64,000 nt of DNA, taken from positions 62,001 to 126,000 of the forward strand of contig NZ_CDDK01000007.1 in the NCBI RefSeq assembly GCF_000820225.1, read 5' to 3'. The stretch is from Aeromonas veronii bv. veronii. Lineage in GTDB: Bacteria; Pseudomonadota; Gammaproteobacteria; Enterobacterales; Aeromonadaceae. Below are positions 37,250 through 47,206 of this stretch, piece by piece; the stretch's first letter is position 1, and each line of letters starts with the position of its first letter. Position numbers and translations under genes: made by a program. Below the pieces are notes generated by a model, which made no database searches, was not told the origin of the DNA, and saw only the letters and a list, made by a program, of their open reading frames with translations.

Positions 37250-39142
37250 ATGACCCTCTCTCTGCGCGGCAAGCTGCTGGCCACCAGTCTTGGCGTAGTG
37301 CTGCTGATGGCATCACTGCTCGGCATCGTTGCCTTTCACACCCTAAAATCCCGCACCATGAGCGCCATCCAGAGCGAGGCGGTCAACTATGGACACGCCT
37401 ACTCGGTCGCCATCGGCGAATGGATGACGGATCGCAAGAACACCGTCCATGCGCTGGTCAACCTGATCAGCGATAACCCCCAAGCCGAGCTGGTGCCCCA
37501 CCTGAAGCAGGCCTATACCTCCGGTGGGTTCGGGCTCACCTATTTTGGCTCCGCGCAGGGGGTGATGACCCGGCAGGATCCCTCCCTCAACACCGGCAAC
37601 TATGACCCGCGCGAGCGCCCCTGGTATCAGGATGCGGTGAAAGCGGGGCAGCTGATCGTCACCGCCCCCTATGTCAGCGTCACCATGCAGAAGCTGGTGG
37701 TCACTCTTTCCGAGCCGGTGCGCCATCAGGGCGAGCTGGTCGGTGCTGTGGGGGCCAACCTGGCGCTCGACAAGCTGATCGACGAAGTGCTGGCGATGAA
37801 GGTGCAGGGTGAGGGCTATGCCATGCTGCTGGACAGCAGCGGCCTCATCGTCGGCCATCCGCAGAAGGATTTGGCGCTCAAGCCCATCGCCGAGCTGGCG
37901 CCGGGACTCTCTGCCTCCACCTTCCAGCAGTGGGGCCGTGAAAACAGCGAGCTGCACGCCGCCACCCTCGACGGGCGGGATGTGCTGCTGGCGGTACAAC
38001 CGGTACCGGGCACCGACTGGCTGCTGGCCATGGTGATGTATCGCGATGTGCTGGAGGCGCCGCTCAGCAGTCTGCTGTGGGAGCTGGTGGGGCTGACCCT
38101 GGTGCTGATGCTGGTGTTCAGTGCCCTGCTCACCGCCACCTTCAAATACCTGTTCGCCGATCTCGGTCGGGTCGCGCACGCTCTGCACGACATCGCCCAC
38201 GGCGAGGGGGATCTCACCGTTCACATCAACACCCACAGCAAGGATGAGGTGGGTCAGCTGGCCCAGAACTTCAACCAGTTCGTGGCGCGGCTGCACGGTA
38301 TCGTCAGCCGGTTGCGGGATGTGACCGTCGAGCTGGCGGCCCAGTCCCGTGCCCAGGCGGCCGGGGCGCAGGCTCGCAGTCAGCGGGTGCGCCAGCAGCA
38401 GGACGAGATCGTGATGGTGGCGACCGCGGTGACCGAGATGGCCTCCGCGACCCAGGAGATCGCCGGTAACGCCGAGTTTGCCGCCACCACCGCCACCGAT
38501 GCGGTCGCACTGGCGGTCGCCGGCCAATCCCAGGTTGGCCAGAGTCAGCGCAGCATTACCGGTCTGGCGGACGAAGTGGCCGATGCCAGCCAGATCATCA
38601 ATGAGCTCGACAGCCATGCCCAGAAGATCAGCGGCATTCTGGCGACCATCAGCGGCATCGCCGAGCAGACCAACCTGCTGGCACTCAACGCCGCCATCGA
38701 GGCGGCGCGGGCCGGTGAGCAGGGGCGCGGTTTTGCGGTAGTCGCGGACGAGGTGCGGGTGCTGTCACGCCGTACCCACGACTCCACCGACGAGATCCAG
38801 CAGATGATCGAAACCCTGCAACAGACCACCCGTCGCGCCGTGGGCGGCATGGAGACCAGCCGTCAGCTGGCGGGTACCAGCGTCGAGGATGCGGAAGCGG
38901 CCAACCAGAGCCTTGCCCGGATCAACGAGGCGATCGGCTCCATCAGCGACATGGCGACCCAGATCGCCGCAGCGGCCGAGGAGCAGACTTCGGTGACCGG
39001 CGAGATCAGCCGCAATACCGAGAATATCCGCCACGTCTCGCAAGAGCTGGCCGAGCAGGCGGGCAACGAGGCGGCGCAGGCGGCGGAACTCAAGTCGTTG
39101 ACCGAGCGGCTGGAGCAGGAGATCGGCCGCTTCCGGCTCTGA
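37250..39142 (+). CDS. Methyl-accepting chemotaxis protein (dCache type)
   Basis: 630 residues from ATG at 37250 with AAGGA upstream; a longer frame from 37199 adds no domain. One membrane helix (about 10-30) is followed by a periplasmic double-Cache-type ligand domain containing [13 protein letters not shown], a second membrane helix (about 282-305), HAMP, and a cytoplasmic signalling hairpin with the tip [19 protein letters not shown]. Ligands of such domains are often amino acids or organic acids; here unknown. There is no C-terminal CheR-docking pentapeptide. It should be expressed with the flagellar class 3 genes. Confidence 0.94.
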   Translation: MTLSLRGKLLATSLGVVLLMASLLGIVAFHTLKSRTMSAIQSEAVNYGHAYSVAIGEWMTDRKNTVHALVNLISDNPQAELVPHLKQAYTSGGFGLTYFGSAQGVMTRQDPSLNTGNYDPRERPWYQDAVKAGQLIVTAPYVSVTMQKLVVTLSEPVRHQGELVGAVGANLALDKLIDEVLAMKVQGEGYAMLLDSSGLIVGHPQKDLALKPIAELAPGLSASTFQQWGRENSELHAATLDGRDVLLAVQPVPGTDWLLAMVMYRDVLEAPLSSLLWELVGLTLVLMLVFSALLTATFKYLFADLGRVAHALHDIAHGEGDLTVHINTHSKDEVGQLAQNFNQFVARLHGIVSRLRDVTVELAAQSRAQAAGAQARSQRVRQQQDEIVMVATAVTEMASATQEIAGNAEFAATTATDAVALAVAGQSQVGQSQRSITGLADEVADASQIINELDSHAQKISGILATISGIAEQTNLLALNAAIEAARAGEQGRGFAVVADEVRVLSRRTHDSTDEIQQMIETLQQTTRRAVGGMETSRQLAGTSVEDAEAANQSLARINEAIGSISDMATQIAAAAEEQTSVTGEISRNTENIRHVSQELAEQAGNEAAQAAELKSLTERLEQEIGRFRL

Positions 39143-39164
39143 CATCCCGCCACTCCAGCAACAG

Positions 39165-39190
39165 AAAGGGCAGCCCGCGGGCTGCCCTTT
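39165..39190. terminator. Bidirectional terminator between chemoreceptor and blc
   Basis: AAAGGGCAGCCC and GGGCTGCCCTTT form a perfect palindrome with a two-base loop between two convergent genes. Confidence 0.8.
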
Positions 39191-39207
39191 GTTATTTCAC
39201 GACTGGC

Positions 39208-39720
39208 TTAAGGGGTCTGTTTGACCCAGATAAGCTGGTCGGTGGCAAAGCCCAGCGACTTCGCCTTGGCGACCAGCGCATCCACCTTCGCCTTGGGCGG
39301 GTTGGGTGAGCGGGAGAGGATCCAGAGGTAGTCGTGGTTGTAGCTGGTCACCAGCGAGAGCTGGTAATCGGGGTCGAGGTCGATGACGTTGTAGCCGCCG
39401 TAGAAGGGGCCGAAGAAACTCACCTTGAGCCGCGCCTCGTCCGGGTTGCCGACGAAGTAGGCCTTGCCCTCGGCTTCGCGCCAGCTGCCATCGCTCTGCT
39501 TGCCGCGGTTGAGCACCTTGACGCCGCCATCGTCCCGCAGGCTGTAGGTGGCGCTCACCTGCTCCAGCCCCCGCTCGAAGCTGTGGTCGAGGCGGGCGAT
39601 TTCGTACCAGGTGCCAAGATAACGATCGAGCTGGAAGCCGGTAACGGGGCGAATGCCATCGGCAATCCCGGTACAGGCCGTCAGCAGCAAAGCGGTGAAC
39701 AGGCAAAGCAGTGAACGCAT
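39208..39720 (-). CDS. blc: Outer-membrane lipocalin Blc
   Basis: 170 residues. A lipoprotein signal ends in LLLTAC (lipobox), and the lipocalin signature LDRYLGTWYEIARLDHSFE follows, with YNVIDLDPDY and LWILSRSP further on. The beta-barrel binds fatty acids or lysophospholipids in the periplasm. It is 17 bases downstream of the AraC-type regulator on the same strand, so it may be co-transcribed with it. Confidence 0.94.
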   Translation of the reverse strand: MRSLLCLFTALLLTACTGIADGIRPVTGFQLDRYLGTWYEIARLDHSFERGLEQVSATYSLRDDGGVKVLNRGKQSDGSWREAEGKAYFVGNPDEARLKVSFFGPFYGGYNVIDLDPDYQLSLVTSYNHDYLWILSRSPNPPKAKVDALVAKAKSLGFATDQLIWVKQTP

Positions 39721-39737
39721 AAGTAATCCCTCTCTTG

Positions 39738-40640
39738 TTATCCCTCAATGATGCGCAGCTGGCCATCCCGGAAGCGGGAGGCCTGATCTGTCGGCGTGCT
39801 GCCGAAGAAGCGCTTGTACTCCCGGCTGAACTGGGAGTTGCTCTCGTAACCGACTCTGGCCGCCGCGGTGCCCGCCTTGATGCCGTCGTGCAGCATCATC
39901 ATCCGCGCCTTGTGGAGGCGAAACGACTTGATGTACTGCAGCGGCGAAGTGGCAGTGACCGCCTTGAAGTGGTGGTGAAAGGCGGAGACGCTCATGTTCA
40001 CCTCCCGCGCCAGCTCCTCCATGGTGAGGTTGTCGGCATAACGGGACTCTATCATACGCAGCACCCGGGCGATCTGGCCCACATGGTTGTGGCGATTGGC
40101 GAGCGCTTGCAGCGCCGGGCCGCCCCCCTCGGTGAGGGCGTGGAACAGCATCTCGCGCACCGTCTGCGGCCCCAGCACCCTGGCGTGCAGCGGGTTGTCC
40201 ATCAGCTCGATCAGTCGCTCGGCAGCGCAAAACATGGTTTCGGACAGGGGGACCGAGTGGACGCCGCTCTTTTGCGGCGCGGGGGCGGGCAGGGCATCGC
40301 CCAGCTCCAGCAGCAGCTCTTGCAGGGTGACCAGATCGATCTCGATGGTAAAACCGATAAGCGGCTGCTCGGGGGAGGCGAAGCACTCGCACTCGCAGGG
40401 GAGCGGCAGGGTCATCAGCAGATAGTGGTTGGGGTCGTAGCGAAACACTTGATCCGCCAGATAACCCACCTTGTGTCCCTGCAGGATAACGATCATCCGC
40501 GGTTGGTAGAGCACCGGGGTGCGGCCATGGTGCTCGGTGGTATAGATGAGGTTGACCTGTTTCACCGGTGATGGGGTGATGCCGGGGGCGGTGACGTGGC
40601 GGGTCAATCTGGTTGCGAGGTCGCTGTAACGGTTTTGCAT
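39738..40640 (-). CDS. yqhC: AraC-family regulator, YqhC-like
   Basis: 300 residues from ATG at 40640. An N-terminal AraC-type sensing domain (TPVLYQPRMIVILQGHKVGY, LPLPCECE with two Cys) is followed by a C-terminal double helix-turn-helix (NMSVSAFHHHFKAVT, VGYESNSQFSREYKRFFG). It closely resembles E. coli YqhC, which senses aldehydes and activates yqhD. yqhD lies divergently next door, as in E. coli. Paired cysteines in the sensing part may react with electrophiles (inference). Confidence 0.88.
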   Translation of the reverse strand: MQNRYSDLATRLTRHVTAPGITPSPVKQVNLIYTTEHHGRTPVLYQPRMIVILQGHKVGYLADQVFRYDPNHYLLMTLPLPCECECFASPEQPLIGFTIEIDLVTLQELLLELGDALPAPAPQKSGVHSVPLSETMFCAAERLIELMDNPLHARVLGPQTVREMLFHALTEGGGPALQALANRHNHVGQIARVLRMIESRYADNLTMEELAREVNMSVSAFHHHFKAVTATSPLQYIKSFRLHKARMMMLHDGIKAGTAAARVGYESNSQFSREYKRFFGSTPTDQASRFRDGQLRIIEG

Positions 40641-40797
40641 GGGCGCTCTTTGATTCGACAGTTCCGGTTTTCGCTGCTTTGTAGAAATAGGCAAGAATCA
40701 AGCAGGATGTTGTCTTGATGGTAGGGTGTTTCTGGAGAAAAATGCAATCACGATTTCGCGGCCAGGCCGCCCTGACTATCAGAAGAAGGCAATGTCG

Positions 40798-41961
40798 ATG
40801 AACAACTTTACTCTCCATACCCCGACCAAAATCCTGTTCGGCCAAGGGCAGATCGCCCAGCTGCGCGAGCAGCTTCCGAGCGACGCCCGCGTCATGATCA
40901 CCTACGGCGGTGGCAGCGTGGTACGCAGCGGCTTGCTGGAGCAGATCCGCAACGAGCTGGCTGGCATGACCCTGTTTGAATTTGGCGGCATCGAGCCGAA
41001 CCCGGCCTACGAGACCCTGATGGGCGCCGTGGAGCTGGCCCGTGCCGAGCGTGTCGACTTCCTGCTCGCCGTTGGCGGTGGCTCCGTGCTCGATGGTACC
41101 AAGTTTATCGCCGCTGCTGCGCACTACGATCTGGCCAAGGATCCCTGGCACATTCTCGAAACCGTCGGCAGCGAAGTGCGTTCTGCCATCCCGCTTGGTT
41201 CAGTGCTGACCCTGCCGGCGACCGGTTCCGAAATGAACATGGGCGCCGTCATCACCCGTCGCAGCAGTGGCGACAAGGTGCACTTCTTCTCGCCGTTCGT
41301 GATGCCGCGCTTCGCCGTGCTGGATCCGGTGCTCACCTACACCCTGCCCGAGCGTCAGGTGGCGAACGGGGTAGTTGATGCTTTCGTCCACATCGTGGAG
41401 CAGTACCTCACCTATCCGGTTAATGCCAAGGTGCAGGATCGCTTCGCTGAAGGCTTGCTGCTGACCCTGATCGAAGAGGGCCCCAAGGCGCTGGCCGAGC
41501 CGCACAACTACGAGGTACGCGCCAACATCATGTGGAGCGCCACCATGGCGTTGAACGGCCTGATCGGTGCCGGTGTGCCGCAGGACTGGGCCACTCACAT
41601 GTTGGGTCACGAACTGACCGCCCTGCATGGCCTCGACCACGCCCAGACTCTGGCGGTGGTGCTGCCTGCCCTGCTGCAGGCCAAGCGCAAACAGAAACAT
41701 GCCAAGCTGCTGCAATACGCCGAGCGGGTGTGGGGTCTGAACAGCGGCAGCGAAGCGGAGCGCATCGACGATGCCATCGCCGCGACCCGCGACTTCTTCG
41801 AGCGGATGGGGGTCAAGACCCGTCTGCGTGACTACGGTCTCAAAGATCTGGGTATCGACACCCTGATCGGCAAGCTGGGTGAGCACGGTATGACCCGTCT
41901 GGGCGAGCACAGCGATATCGATCTGGTGCAGAGCCAGCATATTTATGAAGCGGCCTGGTAA
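40798..41961 (+). CDS. yqhD: NADPH-dependent aldehyde reductase YqhD
   Basis: 387 residues, the E. coli YqhD length, starting NNFTLHTPTKILFGQG. NADP-binding GGGSVLDGTKF and metal-binding LGHELTALHGLDHAQT identify an iron-containing-type alcohol dehydrogenase. It reduces toxic short-chain aldehydes such as acrolein and methylglyoxal. ATG at 40798 with AAGAAGG eight bases upstream is chosen; another ATG lies six bases before. It is divergent from its likely activator yqhC. Confidence 0.94.
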   Translation: MNNFTLHTPTKILFGQGQIAQLREQLPSDARVMITYGGGSVVRSGLLEQIRNELAGMTLFEFGGIEPNPAYETLMGAVELARAERVDFLLAVGGGSVLDGTKFIAAAAHYDLAKDPWHILETVGSEVRSAIPLGSVLTLPATGSEMNMGAVITRRSSGDKVHFFSPFVMPRFAVLDPVLTYTLPERQVANGVVDAFVHIVEQYLTYPVNAKVQDRFAEGLLLTLIEEGPKALAEPHNYEVRANIMWSATMALNGLIGAGVPQDWATHMLGHELTALHGLDHAQTLAVVLPALLQAKRKQKHAKLLQYAERVWGLNSGSEAERIDDAIAATRDFFERMGVKTRLRDYGLKDLGIDTLIGKLGEHGMTRLGEHSDIDLVQSQHIYEAAW

Positions 41962-42003
41962 GGGCCGCCAATCGGTGCCAAACGGGCGAAACGATTGAAT
42001 TGC

Positions 42004-42050
42004 CGGGGCCCTCTCCCGCTATCTGGCGGCTGAGCGGCCCCGCTTTTGTT
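42004..42050 (+). terminator. Terminator after yqhD
   Basis: CGGGGCC and GGCCCCG enclose an inner CCGC/GCGG stem and are followed by CTTTTGTT. Confidence 0.6.
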
Positions 42051-42468
42051 GGGAAAATGTTACTTTTCGGCGTTTCGCTGCGAGAAGTGCGACGAAAGCG
42101 GATTTCGTAAGAACAAAAAACGCTAAGATAGAGGGCCGGTAAAACATTTTTTTTGACTGGTTGGATCACTTTTTTCAGCCGTTTTTACTGGTATAAGCCT
42201 CTAATTTGGTTTGTTTTTTTTAATCGTAGCCAGGGATGGGCTGAATTCTGTACGAGTGCCGTCGGGACTGCGGTTGTAATAAAACTCCAAAATTTGATAC
42301 TAATCACCTTCGCGCCTGAAAAGCGGGGGCCTGACCATGACAGGAGGTTGAGGTAAAGCCTACTGATTTTCATAACAAAGAGCCCTGGACCTGCACTTTG
42401 GTCATGTCTTGTTTCGTCAGAAGTGAGACACTGGGCAGCGATTGTTTATTAACCATCAGGGAATAGTC
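42051..42468 (+). other. pntAB upstream region
   Basis: About 420 bases without a supported gene. An extended -10 (TGGTATAAG, 42189-42197) is the best promoter candidate, which would give a leader of about 270 bases. Short AT-rich runs flank it. I see no riboswitch motif I can name. Confidence 0.4.
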
Positions 42469-43995
42469 ATGCAGATTGGAATACCGAGAGAGAGTCTCGC
42501 CGGTGAGACCCGGGTCGCAGCGACCCCGGCTACCGTCGAGCAGCTGAAAAAGCTCGGCTTCGAGGTCGCCATCGAGACCGGCGCAGGCCTGTCGGCCAGC
42601 TTCGATGATGCCGCCTTCGAGGCTGCCGGTGCCAGCGTGGTGCCGAATGTCTGGCAAGCCGACCTTATCTTCAAGGTCAATGCGCCGACCGATGCCGAGA
42701 TCGCACAAATTAAAGATGGCGCCACTCTGGTGAGCTTCATCTGGCCTGCCCAGAACCCTGAGCTGGTCAAGAAGCTGTCCGAGCGCAACATCAATGTGAT
42801 GGCGATGGATATGGTGCCGCGGATCTCCCGTGCCCAGTCCCTCGATGCCCTCTCCTCCATGGCCAACATCGGTGGCTATCGCGCCGTGGTTGAAGCTGCG
42901 CACCAGTTCGGTCGCTTCTTCACCGGTCAAATCACCGCAGCCGGTAAAGTGCCGCCTGCCAAGGTACTGGTGATCGGTGCCGGTGTGGCCGGTCTGGCTG
43001 CCATCGGTACTGCCGGTTCCCTCGGTGCCATCGTGCGTGCGTTCGATACCCGTCTGGAAGTGGCCGAGCAGATCGAATCCATGGGTGGGGAATTCCTCAA
43101 GCTGGACTTCGGTGGTGAAGACGGTGCATCCAGCGATGGTTACGCCAAAGTCATGTCCGATGAGTTCATCAAGGCCGAGATGGAGCTGTTCGCCCAGCAG
43201 GCCAAAGAGGTGGACATCATCATCACCACCGCCCTGATCCCGGGCAAGCCGGCTCCCAAGCTGATCACCAAAGAGATGGTCGACAGCATGAAGCCGGGCT
43301 CCGTCATCGTGGACATGGCCGCTCAGGCTGGCGGTAACTGCGAATACACAGTGCCGGGTGAACTGCATATCACCGACAACGGCGTCAAGGTGATCGGTTA
43401 CACCGATCTGCCGGGCCGTCTGCCTGCTCAATCCTCCCAGCTCTACGGTACCAACCTGGTCAACCTGATGAAGCTGATGTGCAAGGAGAAGGACGGCAAC
43501 GTTGCCATCGACTTCGAAGACGTGGTTCAGCGCAACATGACGGTGATCCAGGCCGGTGAAGTGACCTTCCCGCCGCCCGCCATCTCCGTCTCTGCTGCCC
43601 CGCAGAAACCTGCTGCCGCCAAACCGGCCGCCAAGAAAGAAGAGGCCAAGCCTTCCAACAAGAAGTTCGTGTTCGGTGCCCTCGGTATCGCCGCCTTCGG
43701 CTGGATTGCGTCTGTTGCCCCGGCAGCCTTCCTCTCCCACTTCACCGTATTCATCCTGGCCTGTGTGGTCGGTTACTACGTGGTGTGGAACGTCTCTCAC
43801 GCCCTGCATACGCCGCTGATGTCGGTCACCAATGCCATCTCCGGTATTATCGTGGTCGGTGCCCTGCTGCAGATCGGGCAAGGGTCGACTCTGGTTACCG
43901 CATTGGCCTTCATCGCCGTGCTGATTGCCAGTATCAACATCTTCGGCGGCTTCACCGTCACTCAGCGCATGCTGAAGATGTTCCGTAAGGATTAA
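42469..43995 (+). CDS. pntA: NAD(P) transhydrogenase subunit alpha
   Basis: 508 residues. Domain I binds NAD(H): [19 protein letters not shown], the RAQSLD loop and [18 protein letters not shown]. An Ala/Pro/Lys-rich linker at about 380-400 precedes four C-terminal membrane helices. With PntB it couples hydride transfer from NADH to NADP+ to proton entry, supplying NADPH. ATG at 42469 has AGGGA upstream; a nine-residue longer frame is unlikely. pntB starts 11 bases later. Confidence 0.96.
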   Translation: MQIGIPRESLAGETRVAATPATVEQLKKLGFEVAIETGAGLSASFDDAAFEAAGASVVPNVWQADLIFKVNAPTDAEIAQIKDGATLVSFIWPAQNPELVKKLSERNINVMAMDMVPRISRAQSLDALSSMANIGGYRAVVEAAHQFGRFFTGQITAAGKVPPAKVLVIGAGVAGLAAIGTAGSLGAIVRAFDTRLEVAEQIESMGGEFLKLDFGGEDGASSDGYAKVMSDEFIKAEMELFAQQAKEVDIIITTALIPGKPAPKLITKEMVDSMKPGSVIVDMAAQAGGNCEYTVPGELHITDNGVKVIGYTDLPGRLPAQSSQLYGTNLVNLMKLMCKEKDGNVAIDFEDVVQRNMTVIQAGEVTFPPPAISVSAAPQKPAAAKPAAKKEEAKPSNKKFVFGALGIAAFGWIASVAPAAFLSHFTVFILACVVGYYVVWNVSHALHTPLMSVTNAISGIIVVGALLQIGQGSTLVTALAFIAVLIASINIFGGFTVTQRMLKMFRKD

Positions 43996-44006
43996 GGGGG
44001 TTTAAC

Positions 44007-45491
44007 GTGTCTCAAGGACTGGTAACAGCATCCTATATCGTTGCCGCCGTGCTCTTCATCCTCAGTCTCGCGGGACTGTCGAAGCAAGAAACGGCCAAGC
44101 ATGGCAACCTGTTCGGTATCGCGGGTATGGCTATCGCCCTGCTCGCCACCGTATTCAACCCGGAGACCAGTGGCGTTCACTGGATTATCCTGGCCATGGT
44201 GATCGGCGGTGCCATCGGCGTGCGTCTGGCACTCAAAGTCGAAATGACCGAGATGCCCGAGCTGGTGGCCGTGCTGCACAGCTTCGTGGGTATGGCGGCA
44301 GTACTGGTGGGCTTCAACAGCTTCATCGATCTGCACCCCTCTGCCCCTGCTGAGGTAGTCGTCTCCGTCGGTTCCAACCTGGATGCCACTCTGGCAGCCG
44401 CCCGTGCGGCGTTCGAGCAGGCCAACAGCGTCGCCCAGGTCGAGCACCTGACCGGCGCCATGCTGAACATCCATCTGGTCGAGATCTTCCTGGGCGTCTT
44501 CATCGGTGCCGTAACCTTTACCGGTTCCGTGGTTGCCTTCGGCAAACTGCGTGGTCTCATCTCCTCCAAGCCACTGATGCTGCCGCACCGCCACAAGCTG
44601 AACCTGCTGGCCGTGGTCGCTTCTCTGGCGCTGATGGTCTACTTCGTCAACGCGGGCGGCTCTACCTTCGCCCTGCTGGTGATGACCTTGATCGCCTTCG
44701 CCTTCGGTTGGCATCTGGTTGCCTCCATCGGTGGCGCAGACATGCCGGTGGTGGTCTCCATGCTGAACTCCTACTCCGGTTGGGCGGCGGCGGCGGCGGG
44801 CTTCATGCTCTCCAACGACCTGCTGATCGTCACCGGCGCTCTGGTAGGTTCCTCCGGTGCGATCCTCTCCTACATCATGTGCAAGGCGATGAACCGCTCC
44901 TTCATCTCCGTGATCGCCGGTGGCTTCGGCTCCGATGGCGTGGCCTCCACGGCTGATCAGGAGATGGGCGAATACCGCGAAACCAGCGCCGAGGAAGTGG
45001 CTGACCTGCTGAAGAACTCCAGCTCCGTCATCATCACCCCGGGCTACGGTATGGCGGTGGCGCAGGCCCAGTATCCGGTGGCTGAAATCACCCAGAAGCT
45101 GCGTGATCGCGGCGTCAAGGTGCGCTTCGGTATCCACCCGGTTGCCGGTCGTCTGCCTGGCCACATGAACGTGCTGCTGGCGGAGGCGAAAGTCCCGTAT
45201 GACATCGTGCTGGAAATGGACGAGATCAACGACGACTTCGCCGATACCGATACCGTGCTGGTGATCGGTGCCAACGACACCGTCAACCCGGCTGCGATGG
45301 AAGATCCGGGCAGCCCGATCGCCGGTATGCCGGTACTGGAAGTGTGGAAGGCGCAGAACGTCATCGGCTTCAAGCGCTCCATGAACACTGGCTACGCCGG
45401 TGTCCAGAACCCGCTGTTCTTCAAGGAAAATACCCAGATGCTGTTTGGCGATGCCAAGGCCAGCGTCGAGGCAATCCTGAAAGCACTGTAA
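44007..45491 (+). CDS. pntB: NAD(P) transhydrogenase subunit beta
   Basis: 494 residues from GTG at 44007 with AAGGGGG upstream. Membrane domain II fills the first 260 residues, then NADP(H)-binding domain III with [16 protein letters not shown] and [12 protein letters not shown]. It is about 30 residues longer than the 462-residue E. coli PntB. The extra stretch (about 115-145, with [19 protein letters not shown]) lies between FNSFIDLH and HLVEIFLG, in a loop between membrane helices. It forms one operon with pntA and ends at a strong terminator. Confidence 0.96.
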   Translation: MSQGLVTASYIVAAVLFILSLAGLSKQETAKHGNLFGIAGMAIALLATVFNPETSGVHWIILAMVIGGAIGVRLALKVEMTEMPELVAVLHSFVGMAAVLVGFNSFIDLHPSAPAEVVVSVGSNLDATLAAARAAFEQANSVAQVEHLTGAMLNIHLVEIFLGVFIGAVTFTGSVVAFGKLRGLISSKPLMLPHRHKLNLLAVVASLALMVYFVNAGGSTFALLVMTLIAFAFGWHLVASIGGADMPVVVSMLNSYSGWAAAAAGFMLSNDLLIVTGALVGSSGAILSYIMCKAMNRSFISVIAGGFGSDGVASTADQEMGEYRETSAEEVADLLKNSSSVIITPGYGMAVAQAQYPVAEITQKLRDRGVKVRFGIHPVAGRLPGHMNVLLAEAKVPYDIVLEMDEINDDFADTDTVLVIGANDTVNPAAMEDPGSPIAGMPVLEVWKAQNVIGFKRSMNTGYAGVQNPLFFKENTQMLFGDAKASVEAILKAL

Positions 45492-45514
45492 GTGCCGCTC
45501 AGAGAGTGAATATC

Positions 45515-45538
45515 AAGGAGGCTTCGGCCTCCTTTTTT
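45515..45538 (+). terminator. Terminator after pntAB
   Basis: AAGGAGGC, TTCG loop and GCCTCCTT followed by T residues. Confidence 0.92.
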
Positions 45539-45589
45539 ATTGCTCATCCCTTGTATATCCTCAATCCATACGGACCATGAGGGATCTCC

Positions 45590-46369
45590 ATGATGTGGTG
45601 TCAGGGTTGGCGAAGGATCGGGTTGTACGGCTGGCTGCTGGCCTTCCTGTTTGGTGCTGGTTCGGCCGTAGCAGCGGACGAGCCGCCGACTCTGACGCTG
45701 CTGACCGAGCTGTGGCCCCCTTATGTGATGCGTGGTGACAATGGCGAGCTGGCCGGCGCCGATCTCGATCTGGCCTGTACCGTGTTGCGCCAGATGGGTT
45801 ATCGCACCGAAATCAGGGTGCTGCCCTGGAAGCGGGTTCTGCAGCAAGCCCGTCTCAAGCAGGGGGATGCGGTGCTCGATGTCTTCTTTGAACCTTCCCG
45901 CCAGCATTGGCTCCACTACCCCGAAGAGCCGCTCTCTTACAGCGGAGAAGTGCTCTTCTATCCATCGGCCCGTCCGGTGGATTTCAAACAGCTCTCCGAC
46001 CTCAAGGGTCTGCGGATAGGTATTCAGGAAGATTATGCCTACAGCCCCGATTTTCTGACCGATCCCGGGGTGATCCGGATGCCGATGACGGGGGAGGGGA
46101 ATGCCATCAAACAGCTGCATCTGATGATGGCTGGTCGGCTGGATGGGGTGGTGCTCAACGAGCGGGTCGGTCGCTACTTGCTGCACACTCAGGGGTTGCA
46201 GGATCAGGTGAACCACGGCTCGCGCCTGCTGACCGACGACAACCGCAACTTCCTCGCGTTTACCCACAAGCCCGGCCACGACCAGCTGGCTATCCGTTTC
46301 TCCTCTGCCCTCAAGGCGTTCAAACAGACTCCCGCCTACAAGCAGCTGCTGGCCCGCTATCACCTCTGA
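45590..46369 (+). CDS. Periplasmic substrate-binding protein, SBP_bac_3-like
   Basis: 259 residues. After a signal peptide (WLLAFLFGAGSAVAA) comes a single binding-protein fold: LLTELWPPYVMRGDNGELAGADLDL, then a hinge and a second lobe with DLKGLRIGIQEDYAYSP. It belongs to the extracellular solute-binding family 3 type, which binds polar amino acids or serves as a sensor. There is no ABC permease or ATPase nearby, so the partner is unknown. GGGA precedes the ATG. Confidence 0.82.
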   Translation: MMWCQGWRRIGLYGWLLAFLFGAGSAVAADEPPTLTLLTELWPPYVMRGDNGELAGADLDLACTVLRQMGYRTEIRVLPWKRVLQQARLKQGDAVLDVFFEPSRQHWLHYPEEPLSYSGEVLFYPSARPVDFKQLSDLKGLRIGIQEDYAYSPDFLTDPGVIRMPMTGEGNAIKQLHLMMAGRLDGVVLNERVGRYLLHTQGLQDQVNHGSRLLTDDNRNFLAFTHKPGHDQLAIRFSSALKAFKQTPAYKQLLARYHL

Positions 46370-46516
46370 GTTGCCGCCCTGCTGTGCGCCGCTTCACAAT
46401 TTGTCGCACTTTGTTAAAAGGTGGGCATAATGGCGAACAAAAAGGGGATGCCGCTCAACATTAGTTGATCTTGTTGATAGTAGAATCAACTGCGGTTTAC
46501 TCAAAGTTACTCATAT

Positions 46517-47185
46517 ATGTCCACAGCAGCCATCACTGACCAGATCAATTCGTTAACGGATGAAGAACGTCATCTGATCGCCAGTTTCGAGCCCGCGGTC
46601 GAGGCGCTGGCCGCGCTGTTTGGCGCAGGGTGCGAGGTGGTGTTGCATGCGTTCGATACGCTGGATGCATCGGTTATCAAGATTGCCAACGGCCATGTCA
46701 CCGGTCGTCGGGAGGGGGCGCCGGTCACCGACTTTGCCCTCAACCGCTTGCAGGGGGAGGCGGGCAGCCAGTGGAGCAGCTACTTCAGCCGTACCCGCGA
46801 CGGGACGCTGATGAAGTCCTCCTCCATCACTATCAGCAACCGGCAGGGCAAGCCCATCGGCATGCTCTGCGTGAACTTCAGTCTGGATACCTCCCTTGGC
46901 TGCCTGCTCGATACTTTTGCGCTGCCAGCGGCACCGGCGCCGCTCAACAACGAGACCTTTGCCAGCTCGGTGGACGATCTGGTGACCCAGGTGATTGAGA
47001 AGGTGGATCGGGACGATTCGCTCTCCTGCACGGTGCGCAACAAGGAGATAGTGACCCGGCTCTTCGACATGGGGATCTTCGAGATCAAGGAGGCGGCCCA
47101 GCTGGTTGCCCGGATGCTTGGCATCTCCCGTCATACTGTTTATCTGCATATCCGTAATCACAAGGCGGATCTGAACAAGCAATAA
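46517..47185 (+). CDS. YheO/DauR-type transcriptional regulator
   Basis: 222 residues. An N-terminal PAS-like YheO domain (about 20-135: GCEVVLHAFDTLDASVIKIANG, then KSSSITISNRQGKPIGMLCVN) is followed by a C-terminal helix-turn-helix (GIFEIKEAAQLVARMLGISRHTVYLH). Such proteins regulate neighbouring amino acid catabolic genes; DauR controls D-arginine breakdown in Pseudomonas. Here it precedes the cysteine desulfidase gene by 21 bases on the same strand, so it probably senses cyst(e)ine or a related compound (inference). Confidence 0.85.
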   Translation: MSTAAITDQINSLTDEERHLIASFEPAVEALAALFGAGCEVVLHAFDTLDASVIKIANGHVTGRREGAPVTDFALNRLQGEAGSQWSSYFSRTRDGTLMKSSSITISNRQGKPIGMLCVNFSLDTSLGCLLDTFALPAAPAPLNNETFASSVDDLVTQVIEKVDRDDSLSCTVRNKEIVTRLFDMGIFEIKEAAQLVARMLGISRHTVYLHIRNHKADLNKQ

Positions 47186-47206
47186 CTGCCTGCGGGCACC
47201 CTGAAC

